DNA from: Nannobrachium achirus
Lineage: Eukaryota > Chordata > Actinopteri > Myctophiformes > Myctophidae
Length of the DNA: 64,000 nucleotides
Direction of reading: 5' to 3'
Assembly: GCA_963921795.1 (NCBI GenBank)
Contig: OY997643.1
Location: 16,765,253-16,829,252, forward strand
A program made the translations under genes and the position numbers. Within the stretch, counting starts at the first letter, position 1. Each line of letters opens with the position of its first letter. The notes under the pieces were generated by a model. That model had not been told where the DNA came from. It worked only from the letters and a program-made list of their open reading frames with translations, and searched no databases. Below, piece after piece: positions 1 to 11,865 of this stretch.

Positions 1-319
1 GCAGTTTGGGCACAAATGAGTATTGTACTTCAGGTATGAAACTTTCATTTACTCTAAATGCTTTAATTATATTTCACCTGGCTAATGACAATAATTACTA
101 TATTAATTTATGCTAAACTCATCTTTATCCCCTGCAACTCTCTCTCCTGATTATTCATTTCTAAATGTATGTCTTAATAGCTACTAAGGACAGTCTCCCA
201 GCTTCCGTTGCTAAAACTGGGTTGTGGAAACAATTGTATTGCCAAAGTTTATGTTAGTTTATGAAAGTGCAGTCATACTTTTTCTTTATTGTTCAAATAA
301 TTATTTTTCTATTCTGCAG

Positions 320-1047
320 AGAGGAATCCCCAATCAACGAACACGAGAGGTCATCATCCGATGTCTCATCGACCATCTGGAAGAAGATAGTGCCAAGATC
401 AAGGACTTTCAAGTTAGTAAAATAAATGTTTTGACGTTTTAATGTCATCGTGAATGAGACCATCACATGCAAAGGAACAGCATAGTGATGTCCAGAGAAT
501 GAGGTTGTGACATTGGCTGAATGGCTGTTGCATCCGTTGCATGTATGGTCCAACTGATCAAGATTATGCCCAGGGCTGCATGTGTGGAGACAGCTAGGAT
601 TGCTCAATGTGTGTCTGTGTGTCTTGTAACATTTAGCCTGAAAGTGAGCTCTAAACATTTATCTTCACAATGTGTGCAGGAAGGAAGCTGCTGGTGCACC
701 TGTCAGAGTAGAAGAGAAGTTGACAGAGGAGGTGATGATGAAGATGAAGATCTACCTGCTGCAGAACCAAGAGGACTCAATGAATGAACCTACTGATGTA
801 GGTATTGTGATTAAGGGCATCACTGCCCTCAACAATCTTGGGGGTCTGCTGCTATCTGTTGGGACTGTTCTATGCCTTTAATCTGAGATACCCCAAGAAC
901 CTCAGATATGGTCTTGAGATGTTCCAAAAAGTACTAGTTGAGTTGGATCCTGGACACCTTTCAGCCAAAGTTCAGAGACTGAAAAAATGTCTACTTGCCG
1001 ACTACTGTTCAGCAAGATGCTCTCAGAAAGTGGGTATAACCTACTGA
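320..1047 (+). pseudogene. C-terminal remnant of a SAMD3-like teleost protein, frameshifted
   Basis: Two exon-like segments are visible. The first (320-412) follows a tctgcag acceptor and begins RGIPNQRTREVIIRCL; it ends at a gttagt donor in phase 0. The second starts at 680 or, keeping frame, at 684 after an aag acceptor, and carries the motif [12 protein letters not shown] followed by LNNLG. At about 838-845 the reading frame shifts by one; the new frame carries [14 protein letters not shown], then [16 protein letters not shown] and SAKVQRLK, to a stop at 1045-1047. I recognise this order as the C-terminal half of an uncharacterised protein family abundant in teleosts and often named SAMD3-like; its function is unknown. 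The frame break next to LNNLG, where relatives have a few more residues, suggests a small deletion, hence pseudogene. The N-terminal part would lie left of the window. A sequencing error at the frameshift is an alternative. Confidence 0.5.
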
Positions 1048-2500
1048 AAGTGGATTTATTGTCAAAACAGCATTTTTGCAATGGTATTTGTTGCTGATAG
1101 TAATTCGTTAATGTAAAGTGTTTGTTTCTGGTGCATTCGAGTCATAATGCAAACAGGTCAGTTTAGCATATAGACATTACACGTGTGCATAGTCAATATG
1201 TTTAAATGTTGAGCTACTGTAAATGCTTATTTATTATTTCATATTCCAAGTTGTGATTTTCTTTCATGCCAAATGGCCTCTGACTGTCTTCTTTAATGTA
1301 TTTTGTGGTTATGACTTACTGTTCATTTGATGGGCTCATTGTTCTTATGGTGCATAATATTTGACAGACTGCTTACTTACAGTATGTATGCACAGTTCAA
1401 TTAGAGGTACTTATATACAGTATTGTGAACACACACTGCTCTTTAGTAAACAGAACATTTTAAAAGTGTCAGGGATACCCCTTTCCTGATCATTATCTTT
1501 AAACATATTGTTTTTGCAGGCATTGTTGCATGTCATTTACATACTAAAGTATGTTGAATGTTCATACTTGATGTGGTGTTACACTGGTCAAAATTAGTTG
1601 ATTAAAACATAATTATCTGCATAATTATTTCATGTGTATTCATTTGACATCATGTACTCCTGGAGTAAAAGGTAAAGTAAATGAAAGGGGTAAATGGTAC
1701 TATATGAATTAAATCAATAAAAGTAAATTAATAGAGTAAATGTGACATATTTGTTTTGTTAAATCATACTCTAATATTCAATTAGATCTACTTAATATTT
1801 CAATGTATTTACTTGTAGTCTTTTGTGGCATTGACTGAATAATTTAATTATATCTACTCACTTTCTTTAGGTCATTGTACTCAATTTTAGTTGTTAATAA
1901 GTACGTAAAAGTTTTGGTTACTTTTACTCAAATTAATTGAGTATCATCTACCTGATTTCATAACAGTAATATTTACTCAATATTTTTGAGTGTAAAAATG
2001 TTTCACCAATAAAATTGAGTAGAGCCTAGTTTTTGTTTTTAGAGTGTGTGCAGCTGCCAGCTACAGTATGACTATCAGAACAATATCCGGCTGCCTGCTA
2101 TGTTCTGAAAGAACTAATCTCAGAATGGTGAAATGGGCCTTCTCTACCTTTCACATTAACTTCCATTCCAGAAGATTGGCTGATCAAAGCAATGGTTTTG
2201 ATGATGTGTTTGAAATAACCAGCACACGTAACACTGACAACACTCGCAGATAAATTAACAATATGTTTTACCACACTTCACAAGTGTGGTGAAAAGTTTT
2301 CGGCATGTCTGTCTCTGACGAATAAGCATATAGTGCTGTCAAAACTCAATCTCTCTATGGTATAATGGATCATTGATCCTGATCCAATGTTGTCTGTTGT
2401 GGTCAAAGCACAGCCCGTCATAATGACATTGAACTTCACATTGTTTTCTCCAGAGACAGAAGAGCAGTTTGGGACTCATATGTTTTAGTTCAAAGGTTTC
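1048..2500. other. AT-rich intergenic sequence without a gene
   Basis: No supported exon is seen. From about 1570 to 2045 the DNA is strongly A+T-rich with recurrent tactc/gagta words and ends in tttttagagtgtg, which may be an old MITE, but I could not show clear terminal repeats. Confidence 0.4.
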
Positions 2501-2525
2501 AATTAAGCTTCATTAAGGGCTTTGT

Positions 2526-2825
<300 letters not shown>

Positions 2826-2995
2826 TTAGACTAGCCCTGGTGCATAACACCACGCTGATGGAATACTCCTCCTCATTATGGGAAATGTCAAGCTGTCCCT
2901 CAGGTGTGTTGTTGTGATGGTGGAAGCTAGCAGCCCCAGAACACTGACACAACACCTGCTCTGTTCCTAACAACAAAGTGAGTGATGCAATGGTA

Positions 2996-2999
<4 letters not shown>

Positions 3000-3055
<56 letters not shown>
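3000..3055. repeat. (GA)n microsatellite
   Basis: Pure GA dinucleotide tract of about 55 bp. Confidence 0.95.
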
Positions 3056-3058
<3 letters not shown>

Positions 3059-4086
3059 GACTAAACGAAATTAAATAAAACAATTACCCACATTTCTCAA
3101 AATTGGCAGAATAATAACAAATGTATAATTGAGTTTTGAAAATGTAATTCATTTCTTGTGCGGTTGTCAGTCTGTGCAGAACAAGTTAAAATAGCCGATG
3201 TACAAGCTTGCATCTATGCCTACCCCATTGTGCCAGGCCTAGCCAGCTGGTAAATCCTGGCTACACCCCTTGTGCGATGGAGTGAAGAGAGGAAAGAAAG
3301 CTCAGCTGGTTCTCACTAGGTCAAAGAGTTAATTGAGAGAAGCATAATCCCTGTGTTTTACTTCTAGAGTTACCTGGTCTATAGCCATTAGATGAGCAGC
3401 ATATAGGATTACATGAGCTAACCTGCCCAGCACTCGCATGGTGATTTCACGTCTCTCAGTGAAAACAGCACATGACGGCAAGGCAAACAAAAAAGAGCCT
3501 GTGCATTGAAACCTTTCAAAACATATCAAATGGATCTGCCAGGATGGGCTGAGGGACCCCAGCCATAACACAATGTTCAACTCCTCCTATGTCTGACACA
3601 ACTCTGAGTTGAAAAGGCCAAAGATGTGAGCCAAGTGTGAACTGTTGCCTAATGTGCATTGACGTACGATGGCGTAGCCCACCACAAATAGCAGACACAC
3701 CTACAAGCTCACTTATTTATGGGGGTCTTATTCATAAACTGGCTGGGACACGCCAAATGTATTGATTTTCACCAGGGTTGCACTTGGGTTGTAATGGTAT
3801 GGTTTGTATTTTGGTTTTGAAATGTTCTTTTTTCCGGTATGGTATTGTGAAAAATTATAAATAAATAAAATACCGCCGCAAAGCATGTTCTAAAAAAAAA
3901 AAAAAAAAAAAAAAAAGGCACATGCCTTTCAAAGTGGGTTTTAAGAAATTGCACTGTAGAAGCTACAGTATTTCCCTGTTCACTATTAAGGACACTGAGG
4001 TATAGGAGAAACAAGCGCTCATCCTCTTCCCCAACACTCCACTGAACACAGAGTGCTGTTGTTGTGAATGGGTATATGGTGCACAC
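3056..4086. other. Intergenic sequence, no gene seen
   Basis: No exon supported. A fragment around 3775-3890 with repeated ggtatggta words resembles the end of a dispersed hAT-type repeat, and an A-homopolymer lies at 3892-3916. Confidence 0.4.
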
Positions 4087-4853
4087 GCTGCGAGGCGTTG
4101 TGAGCTTGTAGATCGGCTATTTTCGGCAGAGGTTTGCTGTAGAGGGGGAAAAGAGCAGACTAAGTACAGAGTAAAAGGTCAAGTTTATTAGGTAATTATG
4201 GCAGTGGTTAAATATCTGAAAACACAAATTGACATGAATGAATCGAAAATACACCGATTATTGTGCTGTCAAACGATTAAAGGACAACTTTGTTTTTTTA
4301 CAACAAGGGTTCATATTTTAGATAATAAGTAAGTAATTAAAGAATATAAAAGATGAGAGTTCAAATGTTTTCATTTACTCCTTTCTATCATTTTAGAGAT
4401 TTTAATTATTTCAATTTCAGTGGCTGGGGGCATGCGTACAAGTGGCTAAATATGTCTTTTTACACAGAATAAGCCCATTCCCAAGATGCACCACAATCTT
4501 TCATGGGCAGATGTGACTTCTGGGGTTACTGTAAATATCAATAAAGAAATTGCAGGCTTATTGTGTCTAAAAATACATATTTAGCCACTTGTACACATGC
4601 CCCCATGCGTACTACGCATGCCCCCTCATTGTAGCACGCTAAATGTGCTAAAATGATAGAACGAAGTAAATGAAAACATTTTAACACTCATCTTTTCTTT
4701 TCTCTGATTACAATCTAAAATATGAACCCTTGTTTTAAAAAAACAAAGTTGTCCTTTATACTATGGAATCTATGAAAAGGTTATGGGTGTCCCTGCTTCA
4801 TCTCTCTCTCTCTCAACTAAGGGGTCCTTGGCCTGAAAACGTTGAAGACCCCT
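4087..4853 (-). mobile_element. hAT-type MITE (TCTTCAACG family), 5' truncated, with nested MITE
   Basis: In reverse orientation this matches the family seen at 11969, 23008, 60988 and 61738: the end gttgaagacccc, the segment gtgctgtcaaacgat, the gacctttt/acttgacc region and one arm of the dispersed foldback palindrome (4087-4124). It is interrupted at 4280-4756 by another MITE. The end bearing the second palindrome arm is missing. Confidence 0.7.
4280..4756. mobile_element. Tc1/mariner-like MITE with TA target duplication
   Basis: Terminal inverted repeats of about 40 bp begin AAGGACAACTTTG and end CAAAGTTGTCCTT, directly flanked by TA on both sides. The internal part also folds back loosely (atttagccacttgtac versus gtacaagtggctaaat). 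No transposase frame is present. Confidence 0.75.
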
Positions 4854-6105
4854 ATACAGTACATTGTGCCAGATGCCACTGCCCCGTCCTGCTATTCATT
4901 CTGAACTGTCTTAAGCCTCTATCAGAGTCCAGGGTGAAGAGCCTATCACCGCACATTTTAGGTGTAAAGCTATCCACCTAAAGTGAGAAAATAAGTGGAG
5001 GCCATCATAGTCAGTCACGGTGAAGACCTATCATTGTGACTGACTGGTCTAGATCCACAGACATAGAAAGGTAGACGCCTCTTCCGGCTGGGGGGTGCTG
5101 GTCCAAGACCGCTGGCAAGCCTCCCAATAACTACGCAAGCCTCCAGAATTCTGAGGCGGGGCTCTTGGGAATTCTGAAGGACGCTTCCTTGTGCGTCACA
5201 GAATGGGAAGCTCGGTAGTCCAATCAGATGCAGGACTGGCAGGACTCCCTCTTTCCCATTGGAGGGGGCAGAGTGCCTTCCACAGTTCCACAGTTATGCA
5301 CTTCCGCCAGAGGTGTTTGACCAGTCGCGCTAATGAACTGCAGCGGCGGAGGAGGTATCTAGCTTTTTATATCTGTGTCTAGATCGATCAATCAGTGAAC
5401 GGGGTGATGGGCTGATCTGTCTGAAAGTAAAAACAGAGAGATGTGTCGGGGTTCGCGGTGGAAAGCTCTTCACCGCGAGTAATGACGTAATGTTTTATGA
5501 CTTGAAAAGACTACACCGCGGTGGATAGATTTTCACCGCGGTGCCTAAATGATAGGGGCTTTAGTGTTCACTGCTCACAGTGTTCAGGTCCTCACCTCTG
5601 CCCTCCTCCTCTGTACTCTGGCATGTTCTGACCTCCTGCCTACTTGGCTTCCTCCGAGTCCAGTAAGTATTTTAATGTTGTCCACACACATGCACAGTTC
5701 ATAGTGTCCACCCTACAGTACATACAGGAAGCCAGCCAGAGTGCTAACCTGTGGCCATGTTTGTCTTGGCTAATGAAACATGCCGACCAGGCCAAAATAA
5801 ATCTTACCGGAACATCAGATATAAACGTTCATTTTTGTCATGTATTTCATAACCTCTGCTTGGGTACTTAGACCAACTCAAACGTCTTTGCCTTTGGGGG
5901 GAAAAGCAAAATAAGGCTTCATTTGTTTGTGAATTTTGGAGTAGAATACGAGGTTTGAGAGACTTAGTGGCAATTCATAGTTGGCAGATTGATTATGTAA
6001 CAAAGAGGTTCTAATCCTGGGTAGGACATGAAATGTACAGATTGAATTTGACCGACGTTTAGCAGGGCTAAACTAGCTGAATGTAATTATAGTTGTGTGT
6101 ACACG
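4854..6105. other. Intergenic sequence, no gene seen
   Basis: No supported exon. A short cluster of caccgcg/cgcggtg words occurs at 5450-5550, with a perfect accgcggt palindrome at 5515-5522. Confidence 0.4.
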
Positions 6106-6161
6106 TACTGTACTGTACTGTACTGTACTGTACTGTACTGTACTGTACTGTACTGTACTGT
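6106..6161. repeat. (TACTG)n pentanucleotide microsatellite
   Basis: About eleven perfect tandem copies of a five-base unit. Confidence 0.95.
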
Positions 6162-6189
6162 ATCCTATGCCACATTGCACATTTGCCCA

Positions 6190-6770
6190 CGAGGTGCACG
6201 GTGGGTCGTTAAATGTGTGCACGAATTATTGTGATCGTAGGTCACAGTTAACTATGGAAACCGGCACATCTTGTCCGTGTCTCTGTCAGTCACGCCTAAC
6301 ACTGTGGTTCCCCTGACACATCACAGGTGACATCACCGTGACACATCACAGGTATTTATGGGTATTCCCCAGAATCCCTTTTATGCCCATATATGAAGAT
6401 CCCTGATGTCATCAATATTAAGCCCATATCTAACAGGACTTCATATGGGAATACCCATATATGGAGGAAAACAGCCCATATCTGTGTGGCTGGTTCAGAC
6501 AGGGATCATCCATGTATGGGCATAAAAGGGATTGTATGATGTCAGATGTGTTAGACGTCATAGGATTTTCACATAACGAATAACTGAGTAATCATGTTTG
6601 GGGTCTAACAGCATATCTCCAAGGATCTCCATATATGGGTACAGGGGTCTCCATACAGTATGTACATCACTGGCCAGATGGCCAAGACATGGCACGACCT
6701 CACCCTTTAGGTTGCTTGTCGCCCTGAGGCGACAAGCGAGTCTAGTATTAAACTAGACTAGAGGTTCAGG
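6190..6770. mobile_element. MITE carrying CArG boxes
   Basis: Shares with 27560-28165 the same order of blocks: a ggtcacagtt/cttgtccgt segment, cacgcct..acactgtggttc, tatgcccatatatg.agatcc, gatgtcat, an inverted partner tatgggcataaaaggg and a final gacctc..ccctgaggcg segment. Perfect CCATATATGG decamers lie at 6455-6464 and 6629-6638. Two small hairpins, gcttgtcgcc/ggcgacaagc (6714-6737) and tctagt/actaga (6741-6757), lie near its end. A related fragment with another CArG box follows at 6900-6970 (6929-6938). Confidence 0.6.
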
Positions 6771-7106
6771 CCACTACGCAGCCCTAACACATACGTTGCG
6801 CTGCCTGTACGACCAATATGAGTCATAGTTTTGGGGGCTTTGTCAGTATACCGTTGTACCCATATGTCTGTTTGCCTTTTGTGCCCATATGAGATATCTG
6901 CATCTGTCAGTCCTTGTCCCTTTCATGCCCATATATGGAGATCCCTGATGTCATCATGCCCCTATCTATTTGCTGAGTGTAATAGACTCGGTGAACTTGT
7001 AAAATGTGAACGACAATGTGAACTGTGTCTATATGCTTGTAGACAGTGCCCCCTGGTGGGCACGGCTGGAAAGTGCACAGACCTGACAGCAGGTCCCTTT
7101 TTTTAA

Positions 7107-7262
7107 GATATTTTTGGGGTCTTTTTCTGCCTTTATTGATAGGTGCCCAGTAGGCTGACAGGAAACGGGGAGAGAGATGGGGGGGTGACACGCAGCAAAG
7201 GTCGTCAGGATCGGGACTCGAACCCGCAACGCTGCAAGGGCTGGATTACCAGCCTAGTAGTC
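7107..7262 (-). mobile_element. tRNA-derived SINE, antisense
   Basis: On the minus strand there is a B-box-like GGTTCGAGTCC (7214-7224 complement), followed by gctgcgtgtcaccccc, a cccatctctctcc tract, a ctgtcagcctactgg segment and an atcaataaaggc tail. This is the typical head-to-tail order of fish tRNA-SINEs and matches the plus-strand copy at 26340-26480. Confidence 0.7.
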
Positions 7263-7269
7263 CAGTAAT

Positions 7270-7490
7270 TTTAGGCCAACATTAGGCTAAAGCTAAAACA
7301 TTCCTTGGGCAAGAAATGGCCCCTCAAAACGATGGTTTAGTGATTTTCACAGTCTTTTGGGGTCCGTTTTTTGCCCAAGGAATGTTTTTCATGCAAAACA
7401 AATGTTTGCAATGGATTCAGAATAATTAAAAACCCCTAGTTTGACCCCTCACATCCCACTTAAAGGAGATTTTTTGGGAGTCATATTTTC
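7270..7490. mobile_element. Foldback element related to the palindrome at 58991-59762
   Basis: acattccttgggcaa near 7298 is matched by ttgcccaaggaatgt near 7370, and the right part shares gcaaaacaaatg.ttgcaatggattcagaat and gtttgacccctcacat with the large palindrome in the ALP-5 3' flank. Probably a shorter or decayed member of the same family. Confidence 0.5.
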
Positions 7491-7832
7491 CTTTATAGTG
7501 TAGTGTAGGCCTATAGTAAGTGAAGGTAGGTAGGTCGTTTTCAAAACTTTCCCCTGATGGGATTCCTTGGGACTTTTTTTCCCTCACTAAGGACATAATG
7601 AGGATACAGAATCAGTTGAGTTTGCTACTATTGCAATTTGTTTTAGGTTTTATCATATAACGACTGGACTATAGGTGCCTAGGACCACTACCCTGTGGCC
7701 CAGGCCGGCCGCAAATACTTTTGAGAGGCCCCTGGACCCTGATCCAGAAAACCACTGTCTACCTCCCACGTGGTCACTGCAACAGTCTTCACACTAAACT
7801 GACCAGAAGGGCCCAGTATGAGTTCACCTCTC

Positions 7833-8173
7833 CAGGGGCGTCACAAGGGGGAGGAAAGTGGGACTGAGTTACCAGGGCACAAGGTGGAGGGGCCTGGAAT
7901 TATTTTATACTTTAGCTATTGACAAATAGCAGATATACAAGCTCACAGCGCGGCACCGAGTGCAGCGCTGCGAGCTTGTAGATCTGCTATCATGAAAATG
8001 TGTGCAAATCTTTGAATATATGTATATATATATATTTTTTTTTTAAGTGAACATTTGTAACTCAAATGTTGCTTCTGGGGGGTCCCTGGAACTCAATATT
8101 TTGAGATGAGGGTCCATGGCCAAATTCCTAACATTTTGGGGGTCCTTCACATGAAAATGTTCGAGCACCACTG
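7833..8173 (+). mobile_element. hAT-type MITE (CAGGGGCGTCAC family)
   Basis: Starts CAGGGGCGTCACAAGGGGG and ends GAGCACCACTG. The same order of segments (ttattttatactttagctattg, tgcaaatctttgaatatat, gggtccctgg) is found at 13087 and 62979. The copy contains a foldback palindrome at 7924-7990. No convincing 8-bp target duplication was found. Confidence 0.6.
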
Positions 8174-8407
8174 ACATAGAAAACAATTTGAACTAGAAGT
8201 ATAAGTTTAACTAGACCAGGTCAACCTGGTTGTGCCAGACCCCCTGTCTGTCATCATCATTTATGACATCATGCCTTTTGTAGGCATGTCATCATCATGT
8301 CATCATCATATATACCCTTTATATAGAAAACCCGGACAGACATTTGCTTATGTAGGCCTACCCATTTCATGGGTCTGGCAAAAATGGTCTACCAGAGGTA
8401 TAGATAT

Positions 8408-8535
8408 GCAAGTTTTTTAGACGTCTAAACTTAGACTAGACGTCTAATATACGTCTAATAGACGTCTAAGTTTATACCTGGGTCTAAATTTAGACGTCTA
8501 TATTTAGACCTTAACGGCCGGACGTCTATTAGTTT
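8408..8535. repeat. Cluster of TAGACGTCTA palindromes
   Basis: The self-complementary decamer TAGACGTCTA or a one-base variant recurs at least five times in about 125 bp, with intervening tttagac/gtctaaa words. It is not a simple tandem repeat because spacing varies. Confidence 0.7.
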
Positions 8536-8574
8536 TCATTTTAAGATAATTATGTTTTGGGCTTTTCTGCCTTT

Positions 8575-8705
8575 CTTAGTACAGTAGAGATAGAGATGAA
8601 ACAGGAGAGAGACAGGGAGTGACACGCAGCAAAGGACATCAGGCTGGCATTAGAGCCTAAATGTGATGTGCGCCTTAACCACCGGGCCACTGGCACCCCA
8701 GGACT
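8575..8705 (-). mobile_element. Decayed tRNA-SINE, antisense
   Basis: Contains gacacgcagcaaagg..atcagg and a ggtggcc..tta stretch corresponding to the antisense SINE at 7107-7262, with a degraded B box. Confidence 0.5.
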
Positions 8706-8813
8706 GCAACACATGATTTAGTGCTAACCTGACATGGCTGGTCCTCCAGCACCATCCTGCATACCTCACACAACTCTATATGTGTAGAAAAGATAAAGTA
8801 GCATTCCAGTTAG

Positions 8814-9344
8814 CAGGGGTTGACACTAAGGTCTCAGAGGCACTTGCCCATCGGGCAAGTACAGGTCATGTTCTACTTGCCCGAAGGTAATGCCCACTTG
8901 CCCGAAAAGTAAATCGTCCATTATAAAATGATAGGTACGATTTTAATTACCGCTCAATTTAACAATTATTTCTTTACTTTCTGGGGCTGTGCGATAAAAT
9001 GTCATACCTCAATACCTCCAAATCCAAATACCAAATACTTTAGCTATGATTGAATATGTCTATGGTTTCACACTTGTTATTTTATATTTTTAAATGTAGC
9101 AACAGTAAAAACAGCACATTATAGGTAAATAGAGCTCTTATTTTACATTCCACAGACCAGAAGACACAGCGCACTGGCCACGTTCAGGTGTTTAGACAGA
9201 TATCTCGTGTTGTGTTTATAGACATTTGTGTCCCCTCTCAAATGAGCACTTGCCCTGTTGGGCAACCTGAAAGCCAACTTCACCTGCCCTGATGTTTTAT
9301 TTACCTGCCGGGGGCAGGTGGGCAAGCCTTAGTGTCAATGCCTG
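8814..9344. mobile_element. hAT-type element with TTGACACTAAGG termini
   Basis: Inverted termini CAGGGGTTGACACTAAGG (8814) and CCTTAGTGTCAATGCCTG (ending 9344) bound sequence rich in acttgccc/gggcaagt words. agttag is repeated on both sides. The duplicated block at 15141 has the uninterrupted sequence tccagttaggcctaatgcc, which is the empty site. No transposase frame. Confidence 0.75.
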
Positions 9345-9423
9345 AGTTAGGCCTAATGCCCTGCAACCTGCAACAACAAAGCCACAGTCATCATTCACGG
9401 TCTGTCCTATTGACAGCTGTTGT

Positions 9424-9825
9424 AGCCTACTTTCACCAAGATCCGTATTGTGACAAAAGAAATCGCGATTTACGATATTATCGCGAAAATCCATTATGCT
9501 GAGGCGGAACATTTGCCAAAAAATAGCAGATCTACAAACTCACAACGCGTCACGTTGCGGCGCGTTGTGAGCTTGTAGATCGGCTATTTTTTGGTAAAGA
9601 CATTTGATAGAGAATGAAAAAAAGACTGTATCAAGTATGTATATTATAAGTACCTTTTACCAATAGAGGGTTTAAATGGTACCGGATATGCAGCTCGGCA
9701 AATAAAAGCTGAATTGATCTCAGTGCATGACGGAGCACGATATCACGATAAATTAAATCTCCACGATACGATTACCGTGAGTGTTTTTTTATCACGAGAT
9801 AATATCGCTTATCGTCCAATCCCTA
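9424..9825. mobile_element. hAT-like repeat fragment with foldback palindrome
   Basis: Contains cgatattatcgcg and ttatcgtccaatcccta, words typical of a dispersed fish hAT repeat that ends in TAGGGATTGGACGATAA on the minus strand. A foldback palindrome with tttgcc arms lies at 9512-9598. The left end is not resolved. Confidence 0.5.
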
Positions 9826-9867
9826 TCGTTGATTCTTAAACATTTTTATTTTAAGGACACCCATCCC

Positions 9868-10216
9868 TAGGGCTGTCACGATATGACATTTTACATGACG
9901 ATTAATTGTCACTCAAATAATTGGCGATTAACGATTTAATTGTGTTTGTCAGCTGGCTTGTAGTCTTTGAAGTTGTACATGGTAGATATGACACATAACC
10001 TAAATATACAAAGAGATTACTGACATATTTGACAACTTACTACTTAAAACATAACTTTGATAGTGGAAATAGCCGATCTACAAGCTCACAACGCGTCGCG
10101 ATGCGACACATTGTGAGCTTGTAGAACTGCTATTTCCACTATTTCGGAAATTTTTCAACATTCACGATTATGCCGAATCACGATTAGACGATTATGTAAT
10201 AATTGTGACAGCCCTA
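9868..10216. mobile_element. hAT MITE (TAGGGCTGTCACG family) with perfect 8-bp target duplication
   Basis: Starts TAGGGCTGTCACGAT and ends ATTGTGACAGCCCTA, flanked by perfect cccatccc repeats at 9860-9867 and 10217-10224. The internal part carries a foldback palindrome at 10061-10143 with extended arms (atagtggaaatagc and its complement). Confidence 0.85.
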
Positions 10217-10477
10217 CCCATCCCCAGTTTGATGTATGCATGTAATGCATTAGGCCATGGACCCCCTTTTGATTAATCTCTGGGACTCCAATCCCAATCT
10301 ATAGTGTGAAATCCTCAGTGTTGACTTAACTCAGTTACAACCCTGTGAGGGTCCATTTGCAGCCCTGGTGTTGAGAAAACAGTGACCGAGATCATTGCTG
10401 CATGAAAACCACAGCAGAGCCCAGGTCCTTTCTCCATCTCCATGTGACATTTGCTCCATTATGCAAATGTCACGTGT

Positions 10478-10492
10478 GTGTGTGTGTGCGTG

Positions 10493-10559
<67 letters not shown>

Positions 10560-10584
10560 ATGTGTGTGTGTGTGTGTGTGTGTG
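10478..10584. repeat. (TG)n(GCGT)n(TG)n microsatellite
   Basis: A long GCGT tetranucleotide core flanked by TG tracts. Confidence 0.95.
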
Positions 10585-10992
10585 TACATACCTGACAGGC
10601 ATGTACACACACAGGAACAAAACCAGTGCCTGAATTAACTGCCCCATTGTCTCCATAAGAGAAAGTTCCCTTTTTTTAATGCCAATACTATACATCATAT
10701 ATCTCTCTGGAAGAACCAGATGCCCTCTGCCTGCTCTCATTCATTACTTGGGCCATTTTGGTTCCCCTTCTGATTACTCAATGTTTGAGGAGTGAAGGTC
10801 TTTTGAGGATGTGGTTAATTTAACTTCTCCATCTCATGCTATTATGCTAATCATGCCCAACAGTGTGAATACAGCATCTTCCATAACAGGCATTCTAATG
10901 AGTTTGTCTCCCTCTTTTATGACTTCTGTCCTCCAACACGTTGCACACCTTATCCTCTTGCTGGGTTTGATTTGAAGATCATTCCAGATAGA

Positions 10993-11218
10993 ATGTCTGA
11001 GGACGTGTACGCCAAGCCAGACCTGACAAAGAAGGTCAGGCATGGCCAGGCAGAGAGGGAGGTGGAGATGGAGACGAGAGGAGAGAATGAAGACAGAGGA
11101 GAGAGAGAGGAGAGGATGGTTGACATCTATGTGTCTGCAGACGACCTTGACCCTGTCCCTGTCCCTGGGATACAGCAGGATGTGGCGCAGAAGACCACCA
11201 CACAAGAGCAGAATGCAG
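10993..11218 (+). CDS. Duplicate first coding exon of a C-type lectin receptor
   Basis: Opens MSEDVYAKPDLTKKVR and encodes an acidic, charged cytoplasmic tail of 75 residues containing MVDIYVSADDL, then ends at a gcag|gtgaaa donor in phase 1. It is clearly paralogous to the first exon at 16295-16493, including its 5' flank. The phase equals that of the downstream copy, so it could splice to the transmembrane exon at 20064 as an alternative first exon. No transmembrane or lectin-domain exons are seen between 11219 and 16294, so the other possibility is an orphan exon left by partial duplication. The exon has no stop or frameshift. It carries tyrosines in short acidic contexts, but I see no exact ITIM. 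Confidence 0.65.
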
Positions 11219-11251
11219 GTGAAAATACAATGCTAGAAAGGTTAACTAACA

Positions 11252-11865
11252 CAGGGGTTTTCAAAGTGGGTGACGGGGCACCCTGGGGTGCCGTGACAGC
11301 AGTCCAGGGGTGCCGCGAGATAAATTGATAATATTTGGAATTTATTTGGACACTTGAAAAGATATTTAGTATCATTTTAAACTTGAAGTACAGTTATTTT
11401 CAGTCAGTTCTAACCAAAATGGCTATTATCTCAACGTTTTCCTCGCAACATAATCACTAAAATACGGTCACTGTCGGGCAGAAACCTCGTATCTCCAAGT
11501 TTCAAAATGTGTACGTCTTTTGGTAAAGCAAAGCCCTGCTGCTTCATCATACAAGACTGTCACACAAAACTAGTGAAAACAGCCGATCTACAAGCACATC
11601 TACAAGCACACAATCTACAAGCACACAACGCCTCGCGATGCGAGGCGTTGTGTGCTTGTAGATCTGCTGTTTTCACTAGTTTAGTAAATATTTTAGATGA
11701 TAAATACAAAATGAACGGTTTTGGACATACAAGGTTTCCACCCGACAACGACGATATGCTATAAATATATTGAGTGCTGGGAGTGAAAATTATAATGTAG
11801 AGGTGCCTCGAATTAAACAAAATATTCATGGGGTGCCCTGAGACAAAAAAGTTTGGGAACCCCTG
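11252..11865 (+). mobile_element. hAT MITE (CAGGGGTTTTCAAAG family), copy A
   Basis: Starts CAGGGGTTTTCAAAGTGG and ends AGTTTGGGAACCCCTG; flanked by aactaaca and gactaaca (7 of 8 identical). It lies 33 bp downstream of the duplicate lectin exon. The paralogous site in the other block (aactgaca, 16517-16524) is empty. A foldback palindrome at 11567-11682 has its left arm partly triplicated. Confidence 0.85.

Larger units (their letters stand above)
9345..11251 (+). repeat. Segmental duplication, copy A (lectin first-exon block)
   Basis: Shares with copy B (15141-16616) the left flank aggcctaatgccctgcaacc, the segment aaagccacagtcatcattca, a block around 10600-10700 (ccagtgcctga, ccattgtct, aaagttccct, tatacatcat), the lectin first exon and its upstream flank. 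Copy A was enlarged by hAT insertions between 9425 and 10330. Confidence 0.7.

Noticed and set aside
5450-5560. CpG-rich caccgcg cluster as a promoter
   Set aside because: Too short and not followed by any supported exon.
10478-10584. Open frames encoding Cys-Val-Arg-Ala runs and similar ones at all TG, GCGT and CA tracts
   Set aside because: They are translations of microsatellites, open in several frames on both strands, with no conserved motif.
11036-11230. Minus-strand frame opposite the duplicate lectin exon
   Set aside because: Shadow of the repetitive GA-rich exon; the plus-strand frame matches the conserved lectin tail.
11567-11682. CRISPR-like array because tctacaagcaca is repeated
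   Set aside because: The three copies are a local expansion of one arm of a foldback palindrome in a vertebrate-type genome; there are no regular spacers.
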